DNA of 24,610 nucleotides from contig CAJTTA010000032.1 in assembly GCA_910579305.1 (NCBI GenBank), positions 1 through 24,610 of the forward strand, given 5' to 3'. Made by a program: the position numbers and the translations under genes. Source of the stretch: an uncultured Muribaculaceae bacterium (GTDB lineage: Bacteria; Bacteroidota; Bacteroidia; Bacteroidales; Muribaculaceae). The notes under the pieces are model-generated. The model searched no databases. It was not told the DNA's origin and was given only the letters and a program-made list of their open reading frames with translations. Positions 1 through 7,641 of this stretch are shown one piece after another (positions within the stretch are counted from its first letter, which is position 1; each line of letters opens with the position of its first letter).

Positions 1-117
1 ATTGTCGATGGGAGATATCGCGTGCGTTACTTTCAATTCACGATAAGCCTTCTCGGCGACTGCGATGCGGTCGCGGAGTTCCTTAATGCTTAATTCCTTG
101 ATTTCTTCCTTTTTCAT
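1..117 (-). CDS. rpmC: 50S ribosomal protein L29 (partial, 3' end beyond window)
   Basis: The first 39 codons of a small ribosomal protein are visible, starting at the ATG whose complement is at 115-117 and running off the left edge. It begins MKKEEIKELS and continues IKELRDRIAV, the helical N-terminus of L29, with the conserved pattern of a short lead-in followed by ELRDR. L29 binds 23S rRNA domain I near the peptide exit tunnel and helps form the docking site for targeting factors. It is the last gene visible in the str-S10 operon and directly follows rplP, the universal order. The gap to rplP is 104 bases and holds a large GC-rich hairpin. The start has no Shine-Dalgarno; the leader is A-rich. 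Identity is secure from sequence plus synteny, although the C-terminal third is not visible. Confidence 0.93.
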   Translation of the reverse strand, partial: MKKEEIKELSIKELRDRIAVAEKAYRELKVTHAISPIDN

Positions 118-164
118 TGTTATTGATAAATTGTGGGAGTAGTCTTGCTGTAACGTATCTTTTA

Positions 165-212
165 TCCGGCCCCCCGCCGCCATGGCTCATGCCCCGCAAG
201 CCGGGGGCCGGA
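165..212 (-). promoter_or_regulatory. GC-rich intercistronic hairpin between rplP and rpmC
   Basis: Positions 165-174 pair with 203-212 in a 10-base-pair perfect stem (CCGGCCCCC against GGGGGCCGG plus one T-A), starting about 10 bases after the rplP stop. Inside, 192-196 can instead pair with 202-206 (CCCCG/CGGGG on the transcript) around a 5-base loop. Since 203-206 is used by both, the two folds exclude each other. No U-tract follows on the transcript, so it is not a canonical intrinsic terminator. A 13-base core (193-205) matches the rpsJ-rplC hairpin at 12 of 13 positions. Role unknown: attenuation, processing, mRNA stability or protein binding are all possible. Confidence 0.7.
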
Positions 213-221
213 ATAGAAGTA

Positions 222-653
222 TTACACGTTCTGTGAGGGATCGTAGTCGCGACGCACTACAAATTTAGTGATCACCGGGAGCTTCTGGGCTGCAAGACGC
301 AGAGCCTCCTTGGCGATGTCGTAGCTCACGCCCTCTACCTCGATGATGATGCGTCCGGGAGTCACAGGCGCCACGAATCCTTCGGGATTACCTTTACCCT
401 TACCCATGCGGACCTCTGCAGGCTTCTTGGTGATAGGCTTGTCGGGGAAGATACGAATCCAGATCTGACCCTGACGCTGCATATAGCGGGTCACTGCGAT
501 ACGGGCAGCCTCGATCTGGCGGCCGGTAATCCACTTTGACTCAAGAGTCTTGATGCCGAAAGAGCCGAAAGCGAGCTGATTGCCACGCTGGGCTTCTCCC
601 TTCATGCGCCCCTTTTGAGAGCGGCGGAATTTTGTCTTTTTAGGCTGAAGCAT
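222..653 (-). CDS. rplP: 50S ribosomal protein L16
   Basis: This 143-residue protein begins MLQPKKTKFRRSQKGRMKG and carries the L16 signature GKGKGNPEGFVAPV near residue 85. L16 sits at the central protuberance beside 5S rRNA and the A-site, shapes the aminoacyl-tRNA acceptor arm pocket and assembles late. Length is at the usual family size. The ATG sits in an A/T-rich leader with no Shine-Dalgarno. It lies 26 bases after rpsC and upstream of rpmC, the standard S10-operon position. Nothing in the sequence looks degraded or unusual. Confidence 0.98.
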   Translation of the reverse strand: MLQPKKTKFRRSQKGRMKGEAQRGNQLAFGSFGIKTLESKWITGRQIEAARIAVTRYMQRQGQIWIRIFPDKPITKKPAEVRMGKGKGNPEGFVAPVTPGRIIIEVEGVSYDIAKEALRLAAQKLPVITKFVVRRDYDPSQNV

Positions 654-679
654 AATTTATATGTAGCTCTTTAAGGGGT

Positions 680-1429
680 TTAACGGTTATTGCCTCCGCG
701 ACGGTTGCGGAATGAGCCGCGACGCTCGCGACGGTCGCCGAAGCCACGGTCGTTGCGCGGGCCCTTGTTGTCGGCTGCGGAGAACTGGGGGGTGAGATCG
801 CGCTTGCCATAGACCTCGCCACGGCATATCCACACCTTGATTCCGAGCACACCTACCTTTGTGATGGCTTCCACAAGAGCGTAGTCAATGTCGGCACGCA
901 GAGTATGGAGAGGAGTGCGGCCTTCCTTAAACATTTCGGAGCGAGCGATTTCAGCGCCGTTGAGACGACCACTCACCTGCACCTTGATGCCCTCGGCACC
1001 CATGCGCATGGAGCTCTGCACGGCCATCTTCACCGCACGGCGATAAGCCACCTTGTTCTCAATCTGGCGGGCAATGTTGGCAGCCACGAGCTCTGCGTCG
1101 AGCTCGGGACGACGGATTTCGTGCACATTCACCTGCACGTCCTTGCCGGTGAGCTTTACAAGCTCCTTCTTGAGGTTGTCCACATCCTGGCCACCCTTGC
1201 CTATGATGAGGCCGGGGCGAGAAGTGCAGATAGTGACGGTGACCATCTTGAGAGTGCGCTCAATGATTACACGTGACACGCTTGCCTTGGCAAGACGGGT
1301 AGCGAGGTACTTGCGGATTCTGGAGTCCTCGAGAAGAGTCTCGCCATACTTTTTGCCGCCGTACCAGTTGGAGTCCCAGCCACGGATCACGCCGAGGCGG
1401 TTGCTGATCGGATTAACTTTCTGTCCCAT
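680..1429 (-). CDS. rpsC: 30S ribosomal protein S3
   Basis: S3 is a 249-residue small-subunit head protein that lines the mRNA entry channel and helps unwind mRNA. The N-terminus MGQKVNPISNRLG and the type-II KH motif GLIIGKGG at residues 73-80 identify it. The C-terminal domain contains the conserved GRLNGAEIARSE stretch around residue 155. The protein ends in a basic, Arg/Gly-rich tail of about 25 residues (RRERRGSFRNRRGG), somewhat longer than the E. coli protein and probably disordered or RNA-binding. It is 11 bases downstream of rplV, implying co-transcription and perhaps translational coupling. No Shine-Dalgarno precedes the ATG. Confidence 0.98.
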   Translation of the reverse strand: MGQKVNPISNRLGVIRGWDSNWYGGKKYGETLLEDSRIRKYLATRLAKASVSRVIIERTLKMVTVTICTSRPGLIIGKGGQDVDNLKKELVKLTGKDVQVNVHEIRRPELDAELVAANIARQIENKVAYRRAVKMAVQSSMRMGAEGIKVQVSGRLNGAEIARSEMFKEGRTPLHTLRADIDYALVEAITKVGVLGIKVWICRGEVYGKRDLTPQFSAADNKGPRNDRGFGDRRERRGSFRNRRGGNNR

Positions 1430-1440
1430 CTTGAGTGTAG

Positions 1441-1842
1441 TTAAGCTTTGTTATCGATTGAGTCAACATAGATAGTCACGTGGTTGGAGCGCTTGCGGAT
1501 GCGGTAGCCGCGGCCCTGGGGGGCCGGACGCAGACGCTTGAGCATAGGTGCACAGTCTACGAAGATTGTTGATATGTAGAGTTCACCGGCATCGGCCTTG
1601 CGCTCATTCTTCTGCTCCCAGTTTGCTATAGCGGAACGGAGGAGTTTTTCCACACGACGGGCAGCCTCCTTGTTGGAGAACTTGAGGAGACCGAGAGCCT
1701 TGTAGACCTCCACGCCGCGCACCATGTCGGCCACGAGGCGCATCTTACGAGGAGAAGTGGGCACATTGCGAAGCTTGGCGAAGTATTGGCTCTTGCGGGC
1801 CTCCTTCAGCACTTCGGCTGATTCTTTCTTTCTTTTACCCAT
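1441..1842 (-). CDS. rplV: 50S ribosomal protein L22
   Basis: L22 (133 residues) binds all 23S rRNA domains and extends a beta-hairpin into the peptide exit tunnel. The family motifs are visible: NVPTSPRKMRLVADMVRG near residues 26-43 and the hairpin/C-terminal segment LKRLRPAPQGRGYRIRKRSNH. A lysine-rich N-terminal extension of about 20 residues (MGKRKKESAEVLKEARKSQ) precedes the conserved core and makes it longer than the 110-residue E. coli protein. The tunnel hairpin is intact, with none of the deletions associated with macrolide resistance. It lies between rpsS and rpsC in the canonical order. Confidence 0.97.
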   Translation of the reverse strand: MGKRKKESAEVLKEARKSQYFAKLRNVPTSPRKMRLVADMVRGVEVYKALGLLKFSNKEAARRVEKLLRSAIANWEQKNERKADAGELYISTIFVDCAPMLKRLRPAPQGRGYRIRKRSNHVTIYVDSIDNKA

Positions 1843-1887
1843 TTTATATTAATCTGCTTTTTTCTTGTTTAGGTGATGTTCGGGCCT

Positions 1888-2157
1888 TTATTTCTTTTTG
1901 TTGCCGGCGTGGCCGCGGAAGTTGCGGGTGGGGGCAAACTCGCCGAGCTTATGGCCTACCATGTTCTCAGTGACATAAACGGGGATAAACTTATTGCCGT
2001 TATGCACAGCGAAGGTGTGGCCTACGAAGTCAGGAGAGATCATAGAGGCACGGCTCCATGTTTTGATCACCTGCTTCTTGCCGGATTCCTCCATGGCTGC
2101 TACTTTCTTTTCGAGCTTGACGGAGATAAAGGGACCTTTTTTTAACGAACGACTCAT
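1888..2157 (-). CDS. rpsS: 30S ribosomal protein S19
   Basis: S19 is an 89-residue head protein that contacts S13 and the A-site finger of the large subunit. It starts MSRSLKKGPFI, the conserved N-terminus, and carries the SRASMISPDFVGHTFAVHNG block (residues 35-54) and HKLGEFAPTRNFRGH. Its length equals the family norm. It follows rplB by 25 bases and precedes rplV by 45 bases. The leader lacks a Shine-Dalgarno sequence. No anomalies seen. Confidence 0.98.
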   Translation of the reverse strand: MSRSLKKGPFISVKLEKKVAAMEESGKKQVIKTWSRASMISPDFVGHTFAVHNGNKFIPVYVTENMVGHKLGEFAPTRNFRGHAGNKKK

Positions 2158-2182
2158 AGGTGTTGTCTTGCTTTAATCGTGT

Positions 2183-3010
2183 TTACTTTTTCCTTCTCTC
2201 AATAATATACTTCGAAGAATGCTTCTTCGGAGCGCGAGTCTTCAGGCCCTTGGCGTAGAGACCGGTGCGGCTGCGGGGATGGCCACCGCTCTGACGGCCT
2301 TCACCACCACCCATGGGGTGATCCACAGGGTTCATAACTACACCACGGTTGTGGGGACGGCGACCGAGCCAACGGCTGCGGCCGGCCTTACCGCTCTGTT
2401 CGAGGGCATGGTCGGAGTTACCTACGACGCCCACAGTAGCCTTGCAGGAGAGGAGCACCTTGCGGGTCTCGCCTGAGGGAAGCTTGATTATAGCATAGTC
2501 ACCTTCACGAGAAGTGAGCTGGGCAAAAGTGCCGGCAGAACGAGCCATTGAGGCGCCCTGGCCGGGACGAAGCTCTATGCAGTGGATAAGAGTACCTACG
2601 GGGATGTTAGCCAGAGGCAGGCAGTTGCCCACTTCGGGAGCGGCATCGGCACCACTCACTACCTTCTGACCCACTTCAAGGCCATTGGGGGCGATCATGT
2701 ATGCCTTTTCACCATCGGTATAATAGAGGAGGGCGATGCGGGCGGAGCGATTGGGATCATACTCAATGCTCTTCACCGTAGCGATCACGCCGTCCTTCGC
2801 ACGCTTGAAGTCGATCAAGCGGAGCTTGCGCTTGTGGCCACCGCCGCGATAGCGGTTGGTGAGGTGGCCGGCAGCGTTGCGGCCGCCGGTGGAACGCTTG
2901 CCGACGGTCAGGGATTTCTCAGGTGTGGTAGCAGTGATGGTTCCTTTGAACACACCTATAACTTTGTGTCTTTGACCCGGAGTGACGGGTTTGAATTTTC
3001 TTACTGCCAT
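2183..3010 (-). CDS. rplB: 50S ribosomal protein L2
   Basis: L2 is one of the largest and most conserved large-subunit proteins. It binds 23S rRNA next to the peptidyl-transferase centre and forms an inter-subunit bridge. The 275-residue product has the MAVRKFKPVTPGQRH start, the OB-fold and SH3-like RNA-binding regions, and the C-terminal block VVMNPVDHPMGGGEGR. That block contains the conserved His implicated in peptidyl-transferase function in other species. The basic C-terminus KKHSSKYIIERRKK is typical. It is 8 bases downstream of rplW, so translation is probably coupled. Length matches the family. Confidence 0.98.
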   Translation of the reverse strand: MAVRKFKPVTPGQRHKVIGVFKGTITATTPEKSLTVGKRSTGGRNAAGHLTNRYRGGGHKRKLRLIDFKRAKDGVIATVKSIEYDPNRSARIALLYYTDGEKAYMIAPNGLEVGQKVVSGADAAPEVGNCLPLANIPVGTLIHCIELRPGQGASMARSAGTFAQLTSREGDYAIIKLPSGETRKVLLSCKATVGVVGNSDHALEQSGKAGRSRWLGRRPHNRGVVMNPVDHPMGGGEGRQSGGHPRSRTGLYAKGLKTRAPKKHSSKYIIERRKK

Positions 3011-3018
3011 TGTGTGTA

Positions 3019-3309
3019 TTATATATTGCTATAATAGTCGATTGTCTGGCCTTCGGCCACAGTTACGTAAGCCTTCTTGAAGGCAGCGGTAGCGCCCTTG
3101 ATGAGGCCACCCTTTGTGTAGCGCTGCTTGCGCTTGCCGGCATAGTTGGCTGTATTGACTTTCACCACTTTCACGCCATACATTTTCTCGATCAGGTCTT
3201 TGATCTGATACTTGTTGGCAGATGGAGACACGGCGAAGGTATAGCAATTAAGCTTCTCGCTGTCGGCCGTGGCGGCTTCAGTCACTATGGGTTTGATCTG
3301 GATGTCCAT
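3019..3309 (-). CDS. rplW: 50S ribosomal protein L23
   Basis: L23 (96 residues) lies at the tunnel exit and is the ribosomal docking site for trigger factor and SRP. The N-terminus IKPIVTEAAT corresponds to the conserved I-x-P-x-x-T-E block. The segment YTFAVSPSANKYQIKDLIEKMYGVKVVKVNT is the family core, and the KQRYTKGG stretch follows. It lies 18 bases after rplD and 8 bases before rplB. Length is normal. An out-of-frame overlapping open frame in the same interval is a shadow and is not annotated. Confidence 0.97.
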   Translation of the reverse strand: MDIQIKPIVTEAATADSEKLNCYTFAVSPSANKYQIKDLIEKMYGVKVVKVNTANYAGKRKQRYTKGGLIKGATAAFKKAYVTVAEGQTIDYYSNI

Positions 3310-3327
3310 ATTGCGTGTTGTCTCCTA

Positions 3328-3963
3328 TTAAAGTTGGTTAACGATGTCGACACTGCCTTCTGTGAGGAGGATGGTGTCATTATTGAGCACAGAGTAGGCG
3401 TTCAGGTCGATAGCCTGCTTTACGAACACTCCGGGCACATTGCGAGTTGAGAGCAGAGTGTTGGTATTGCTCTCAGGAAGCACGAGGAGCACTTTCTTGC
3501 CATCGAGATTGAAAGCCTTTGCCATAGCAGTGTAATTCTTAGTCTTGGGAGCTTCCCAGGCTATATTCTCCACTACTACGATGCGTCCTTCCTCAGCCTT
3601 CGAAGTGAGAGCGAGGCGACGTGCGAGCTGCTTCACCTTCTTGTTGAGCTTGAAGCGATAGTCGCGGGGACGGGGGCCGAAGACGCGGCCGCCACCTACG
3701 AGAACCGGTGAATTGATGTCACCGCGGCGTGCACCGCCGCCGCCCTTCTGGCGGCCGAGCTTGCGGGTTGATCCGCTCACTTCGCTGCGCTCCTTGCTTT
3801 TGTGGGTTCCCTGGCGCTGGTTGGCAAGATACTGCTTTATGTCGAGATATACCACGTGTGCTGGGTTGCCGTCAGCCTGACGGTCAACAGCAAATATTTC
3901 GTCGTTGAGGACTACTTTACGACCGGTGTCCTCTCCCTTGAGGTTGAATACTGCTACTTCCAT
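3328..3963 (-). CDS. rplD: 50S ribosomal protein L4
   Basis: L4 (211 residues) has a globular rRNA-binding domain and a long loop reaching the exit-tunnel constriction. The loop sequence is visible as GRQKGGGGARRGDINSPVLVGGG around residues 70-92, followed by FGPRPRDYRFKLNKK, the strongest family signature. In E. coli L4 also represses the S10 operon by binding the leader before rpsJ. No comparable leader precedes rpsJ here, but a strong hairpin lies after rpsJ. The ATG overlaps the rplC stop by one base (TAATG), which implies translational coupling. Confidence 0.97.
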   Translation of the reverse strand: MEVAVFNLKGEDTGRKVVLNDEIFAVDRQADGNPAHVVYLDIKQYLANQRQGTHKSKERSEVSGSTRKLGRQKGGGGARRGDINSPVLVGGGRVFGPRPRDYRFKLNKKVKQLARRLALTSKAEEGRIVVVENIAWEAPKTKNYTAMAKAFNLDGKKVLLVLPESNTNTLLSTRNVPGVFVKQAIDLNAYSVLNNDTILLTEGSVDIVNQL

Positions 3964-4580
3964 TACTTCTCAACTAAAACGATTGAACCTTTGTGACCGG
4001 GGATAGAACCCTTCACCATTAATAAGTTGTGCTCGGGCAGGATCTTGATTACCTGGAGATTCTGCACTGTTACACGCTCATTGCCCATATGGCCGGCCAT
4101 GCGCATGCCCTTGAACACCTTCGCAGGATAGGAGCAGGCACCGATAGAACCGGGAGCGCGGAGACGGTTGTGCTGGCCGTGAGTGCTCTGACCCACGCCG
4201 CCGAAACCGTGGCGCTTCACTACGCCCTGGAAGCCTTTGCCCTTGCTTGTGCCTACAACATCGACAAAGTTGCCTTCTTCGAAAATGTCGACAGTAAGGG
4301 TGCTGCCCAGAGCGGGCACAGTGGCATAAGAATTGAACTCAGCCAAGTGGCGCTGAGGGGCTACTCCTGCCTTCTTGAAGTGACCGGCCTCGGGGCGGGT
4401 GGTGTGCTTTTCTTTCTTCTCCTGGAAGCCTATCTGCACAGCCTCGTAGCCATCGGTCTCTACAGTCTTGATCTGAGTAACCACACAAGGACCTACTTCG
4501 ATAACAGTGCACGGCACATTCTTGCCGTCGGCACTGAATACGGATGTCATTCCGATTTTCTTTCCAATTAATCCTGGCAT
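3963..4580 (-). CDS. rplC: 50S ribosomal protein L3
   Basis: L3 (205 residues) initiates large-subunit assembly and reaches the peptidyl-transferase centre with its extended loop. The start MPGLIGKKIGMTSVF is canonical. The central segment STHGQHNRLRAPGSIGACSYPAKVFKGMRMAGHMGNERVTVQNL is typical of the Bacteroidota type, with the usual KGMRMAGHMGNERVT signature. It lies 94 bases downstream of rpsJ, an unusually wide gap for this operon that is largely occupied by a hairpin. The stop overlaps the rplD start by one base. Confidence 0.98.
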   Translation of the reverse strand: MPGLIGKKIGMTSVFSADGKNVPCTVIEVGPCVVTQIKTVETDGYEAVQIGFQEKKEKHTTRPEAGHFKKAGVAPQRHLAEFNSYATVPALGSTLTVDIFEEGNFVDVVGTSKGKGFQGVVKRHGFGGVGQSTHGQHNRLRAPGSIGACSYPAKVFKGMRMAGHMGNERVTVQNLQVIKILPEHNLLMVKGSIPGHKGSIVLVEK

Positions 4581-4628
4581 TTCTACTGGTTATTTACTTG
4601 ATTATCTTAGGATTTTCTCTAATTTAAG

Positions 4629-4668
4629 CTGAGGAGGAAGCACCCGGAAGCCGGGCCTTCCTCTTCAG
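4629..4668 (-). promoter_or_regulatory. Strong intercistronic hairpin between rpsJ and rplC
   Basis: Beginning six bases after the rpsJ stop, 4629-4640 pairs with 4657-4668 (12 positions, one C-A mismatch on the transcript). The structure continues through a small internal loop into a perfect 5-base-pair stem, 4643-4647 with 4651-4655, capped by a 3-base loop. About 16 pairs form in 40 bases. No U-run follows (the transcript continues CUUAAAUUAG), so a simple terminator is unlikely. Position before rplC suggests attenuation, RNA processing that sets the rpsJ/rplC ratio, or binding of an operon-encoded ribosomal protein. These roles are inference. Confidence 0.8.
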
Positions 4669-4674
4669 TGATTA

Positions 4675-4980
4675 TTACACCTTGATGCTTACGTCCACAC
4701 CGCTGGGGAGCTCAAGCTTCATGAGAGCGTCTACGGTCTTGGCTGTGGAGCTGTAGATGTCGATGAGACGCTGATAGGAGCTGAGCTGGAACTGCTCACG
4801 GCTCTTCTTGTTGACAAATGTGGAGCGATTGACAGTGAAGATGCGCTTATAGGTAGGGAGGGGTATGGGGCCGCTCACTACGGCATCGGTAGCCTTCACA
4901 GTCTTCACGATCTTCTCGGCGCTCTTGTCGACCAGGTTATGGTCGTAAGATTTGAGTTTGATTCTGATTTTCTGGCTCAT
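4675..4980 (-). CDS. rpsJ: 30S ribosomal protein S10 / NusE
   Basis: S10 (101 residues) is a 30S head protein and, as NusE, the partner of NusB in rRNA antitermination. NusB is encoded about 6.5 kb away on the other strand in this window. The signature IRIKLKSYDHNLVDKSAEKIV begins at residue 5, and the loop GPIPLPTYKRIFTVNRSTFVNKKSREQF (about residues 37-64) and the C-terminal LPSGVDVSIKV are all present. It follows fusA by 18 bases with no tuf gene in between and is followed by a strong hairpin. Length is normal for the family. Confidence 0.98.
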   Translation of the reverse strand: MSQKIRIKLKSYDHNLVDKSAEKIVKTVKATDAVVSGPIPLPTYKRIFTVNRSTFVNKKSREQFQLSSYQRLIDIYSSTAKTVDALMKLELPSGVDVSIKV

Positions 4981-4998
4981 ATTGTAGTGTTGTATTTT

Positions 4999-7122
4999 TT
5001 ACTTGAGGAGGTCTACGCGGCCCTGGCACTCAGTGAGTACATTCTTGGCGATAGAGGAGCTTACCTCTGAATAGTGTGAGAATGACATTGTACTGGTGGC
5101 ACGACCTGAAGTGATGGTGCGCAGCGCTGTAACGTAACCGAACATCTCGGCAAGAGGAGCGAGAGCCTTCACAATGCGCGCGCCGGAGCGGCTTGTCTCC
5201 ATGCCCTCTACCTGGCCACGGCGCTTGTTAAGGTCGCCTATCACATCACCCATGCTTTCTTCGGGAGTCACAACCTCGATCTTCATGATGGGCTCCATGA
5301 GGACGGGGCCCGCCTTTTCACTTGCCTTCTTGAAGGCCTGGATAGCACAGAGCTCAAATGAGAGCTGATCGGAGTCAACGGGGTGGAACGAACCGTCAAG
5401 CAACGTAACTTTCAGGCGCTCTACGGGATAACCGGCAAGCACACCATTCTTCATGGCTGTCTGGAAGCCCTTCTGCACTGAGGGGATGTATTCCTTGGGC
5501 ACGTTACCGCCTTTGACCTCATCGATAAACTGGAGGCTGCCCTCGAATTCCTCGTCGGCAGGTTCCACGCGCACGATGATATCGGCAAACTTACCGCGGC
5601 CACCGGTCTGCTTCTTGAAGACTTCACGAAGCTCTACGGGCTGTGTGATAGCCTCCTTGTAAGTAACCTGAGGACGGCCCTGATTACATTCCACCTTAAA
5701 CTCGCGCTTCAGACGGTCAATGATGATGTCGAGGTGAAGCTCGCCCATACCGGAGATAACGGTCTGTCCGGTCTCCTCATTGGTCTCTACGCGGAATGTG
5801 GGATCCTCTTCAGCAAGCTTCTGAAGGCCCACGCCGAGCTTGTCAAGATCCTTCTGGGTCTTAGGCTCTACGGCTATACCGATCACGGGATCGGGGAATT
5901 CCATGCTCTCGAGCACGATGGGTGCATCTTCCGAGCACAGAGTGTCGCCGGTGCGGATATCCTTGAAGCCTACGCCTGCGCCGATATCACCACAACCGAT
6001 CTTCTCCTTGGGGTTCTGCTTGTTGGAATGCATCTGGAAAAGACGCGAGATACGCTCCTTCTTGCCTGAGCGGGAGTTGAGGCAGTAGGAACCGGCCTCG
6101 ATCTCACCGGAGTAAACACGGAAGAAGCAGAGACGGCCTACATAGGGGTCGGTAGCGATCTTGAACGCAAGGGCGCACATCGGCTCCTCGGGAAGCGGCT
6201 TGCGGGTAATGATCTGGTCGGGATCATCCACTGCAGTGCCCTCCACTGCGGGGTTATCCTCGGGAGAAGGCAAGTAAGCGCAGACAGCATCGAGCAGAGT
6301 CTGCACGCCCTTGTTCTTGAATGAAGAGCCGCAGATCATGGGGTTGATGGCCATTGAAAGAGTGGCCTTGCGTATTGCAGCCTTGACCTCATCGACTGTA
6401 ATTGTGGAGGGGTCGTCGAAGTATTTCTCCATGAGGGCGTCATCATGCTCGGCAAGAGTCTCAAGCATCTTGTCGCGCCATTCCTCTGCCTCTTCCTGGA
6501 GATTGGCAGGGATGTCCTCTACGGAGTATTCAGCGCCCATGGTCTCATCGTGCCAGAAGATAGCCTTCATGGTCACGAGATCGACCACGCCCTTGAAAGT
6601 CTCTTCAGCACCGATAGGGATCTGAATGGGAAGGGGAGTAGCGCCGAGCACCTCGCGCACCTGGCGCACCACCTCAAAGAAGTTGGCGCCTGAGCGGTCC
6701 ATCTTGTTGACATAACCTATACGGGGCACGTTGTACTTCTCGGCCTGACGCCATACAGTCTCACTCTGAGGCTCCACACCGCCCACTGCACAGAAAGCAG
6801 CCACAGCGCCGTCGAGCACACGCAGAGAGCGCTCCACCTCTACGGTGAAGTCCACGTGCCCCGGAGTGTCAATAAGGTTGATTTTATACTTTTTACCGTT
6901 GTAATTCCAGAAAGTGGTAGTAGCGGCAGAAGTAATTGTTATACCACGCTCCTGCTCCTGCTCCATCCAGTCCATGGTAGCGGCGCCGTCATGCACCTCA
7001 CCTATTTTATGTGTAAGACCGGTGTAGAAGAGGATACGCTCGGAGGTAGTGGTTTTGCCGGCATCGATGTGAGCCATGATGCCGATATTTCTCGTAAGTG
7101 TGAGATCGTCGTTTTTTGCCAT
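4999..7122 (-). CDS. fusA: Translation elongation factor G
   Basis: EF-G (707 residues) is the GTPase that drives tRNA-mRNA translocation and, with RRF, ribosome recycling. The GTPase motifs are intact: P-loop AHIDAGKT at residues 17-24, switch II DTPGH at 85-89 and NKMD at 139-142. The middle region carries EF-G-specific blocks such as SGMGELHLDIIIDRLKREF, and the C-terminal part contains the domain IV/V segments including GYPVERLKVTLLDGSFH and TALRTITSGRATSTMSFSHY. Length is normal. It sits between rpsG (42 bases upstream) and rpsJ (18 bases downstream), the str-operon position. Some Bacteroidota carry extra EF-G paralogues, but the operon location makes this the primary copy. Confidence 0.98.
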   Translation of the reverse strand: MAKNDDLTLTRNIGIMAHIDAGKTTTSERILFYTGLTHKIGEVHDGAATMDWMEQEQERGITITSAATTTFWNYNGKKYKINLIDTPGHVDFTVEVERSLRVLDGAVAAFCAVGGVEPQSETVWRQAEKYNVPRIGYVNKMDRSGANFFEVVRQVREVLGATPLPIQIPIGAEETFKGVVDLVTMKAIFWHDETMGAEYSVEDIPANLQEEAEEWRDKMLETLAEHDDALMEKYFDDPSTITVDEVKAAIRKATLSMAINPMICGSSFKNKGVQTLLDAVCAYLPSPEDNPAVEGTAVDDPDQIITRKPLPEEPMCALAFKIATDPYVGRLCFFRVYSGEIEAGSYCLNSRSGKKERISRLFQMHSNKQNPKEKIGCGDIGAGVGFKDIRTGDTLCSEDAPIVLESMEFPDPVIGIAVEPKTQKDLDKLGVGLQKLAEEDPTFRVETNEETGQTVISGMGELHLDIIIDRLKREFKVECNQGRPQVTYKEAITQPVELREVFKKQTGGRGKFADIIVRVEPADEEFEGSLQFIDEVKGGNVPKEYIPSVQKGFQTAMKNGVLAGYPVERLKVTLLDGSFHPVDSDQLSFELCAIQAFKKASEKAGPVLMEPIMKIEVVTPEESMGDVIGDLNKRRGQVEGMETSRSGARIVKALAPLAEMFGYVTALRTITSGRATSTMSFSHYSEVSSSIAKNVLTECQGRVDLLK

Positions 7123-7164
7123 TTTTCAGAGATACTGATGTGATGAATAAGAGTCTGACGGGTA

Positions 7165-7641
7165 TCAGAAGCGGAAGTGAGCGAAAGCACGGTTGGCTTC
7201 GGCCATACGGTGCATATCTTCCTTGCGCTTGAATGCGCCACCCTGATCATTGAAGGCATCCACGATTTCGGCAGCGAGCTTGTCGGCCATAGTCTTGCCG
7301 CCGCGCTTGCGTGCGAAAATAATCAGATTCTTCATTGAGATCGACTCCTTGCGGTCAGCACGGATCTCAGTAGGCACCTGGAAGGTGGCGCCACCCACAC
7401 GGCGGCTCTTCACCTCCACCTGGGGAGTGATATTCTCAAGAGCTTTTTTCCAGATTTCGAGGGCTGACTTCTCCTCGTTGGGCATCTTGGCCTTCACGGT
7501 CTCGAGAGCGTTATAGAATATAGTATAAGCAGTGCTCTTCTTGCCGTCATACATGAGATGGTTGACAAACTTGGTCACACGCACGTCACCGAATACGGGA
7601 TCGGGCAGAATCACTCTCTTTTTAGGCTTAGCTTTTCTCAT
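7165..7641 (-). CDS. rpsG: 30S ribosomal protein S7
   Basis: S7 (158 residues) nucleates assembly of the 30S head and contacts E-site tRNA. Diagnostic stretches are the N-terminal RKAKPKKRVILPDPVFGDVRVTKFVNHLMYDGKKS, the KALENITPQVEVKSRRVGGATFQVPTEIR block, and the C-terminal EDMHRMAEANRAFAHFRF. In E. coli S7 autoregulates its operon by binding the rpsL-rpsG intercistronic RNA. Here that gap is also unusually long (148 bases) and contains small hairpins, so similar control is plausible. The start is ATG in an A/T-rich leader. Confidence 0.98.
   Translation of the reverse strand: MRKAKPKKRVILPDPVFGDVRVTKFVNHLMYDGKKSTAYTIFYNALETVKAKMPNEEKSALEIWKKALENITPQVEVKSRRVGGATFQVPTEIRADRKESISMKNLIIFARKRGGKTMADKLAAEIVDAFNDQGGAFKRKEDMHRMAEANRAFAHFRF

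Noticed and set aside
3029..3247. Second minus-strand frame within rplW
   Set aside because: It is an out-of-frame reading of rplW with no independent homology.
4629..4668. Intrinsic terminator after rpsJ
   Set aside because: The hairpin is strong but no U-tract follows, and termination here would silence most of an essential operon. I call it a regulatory hairpin instead.
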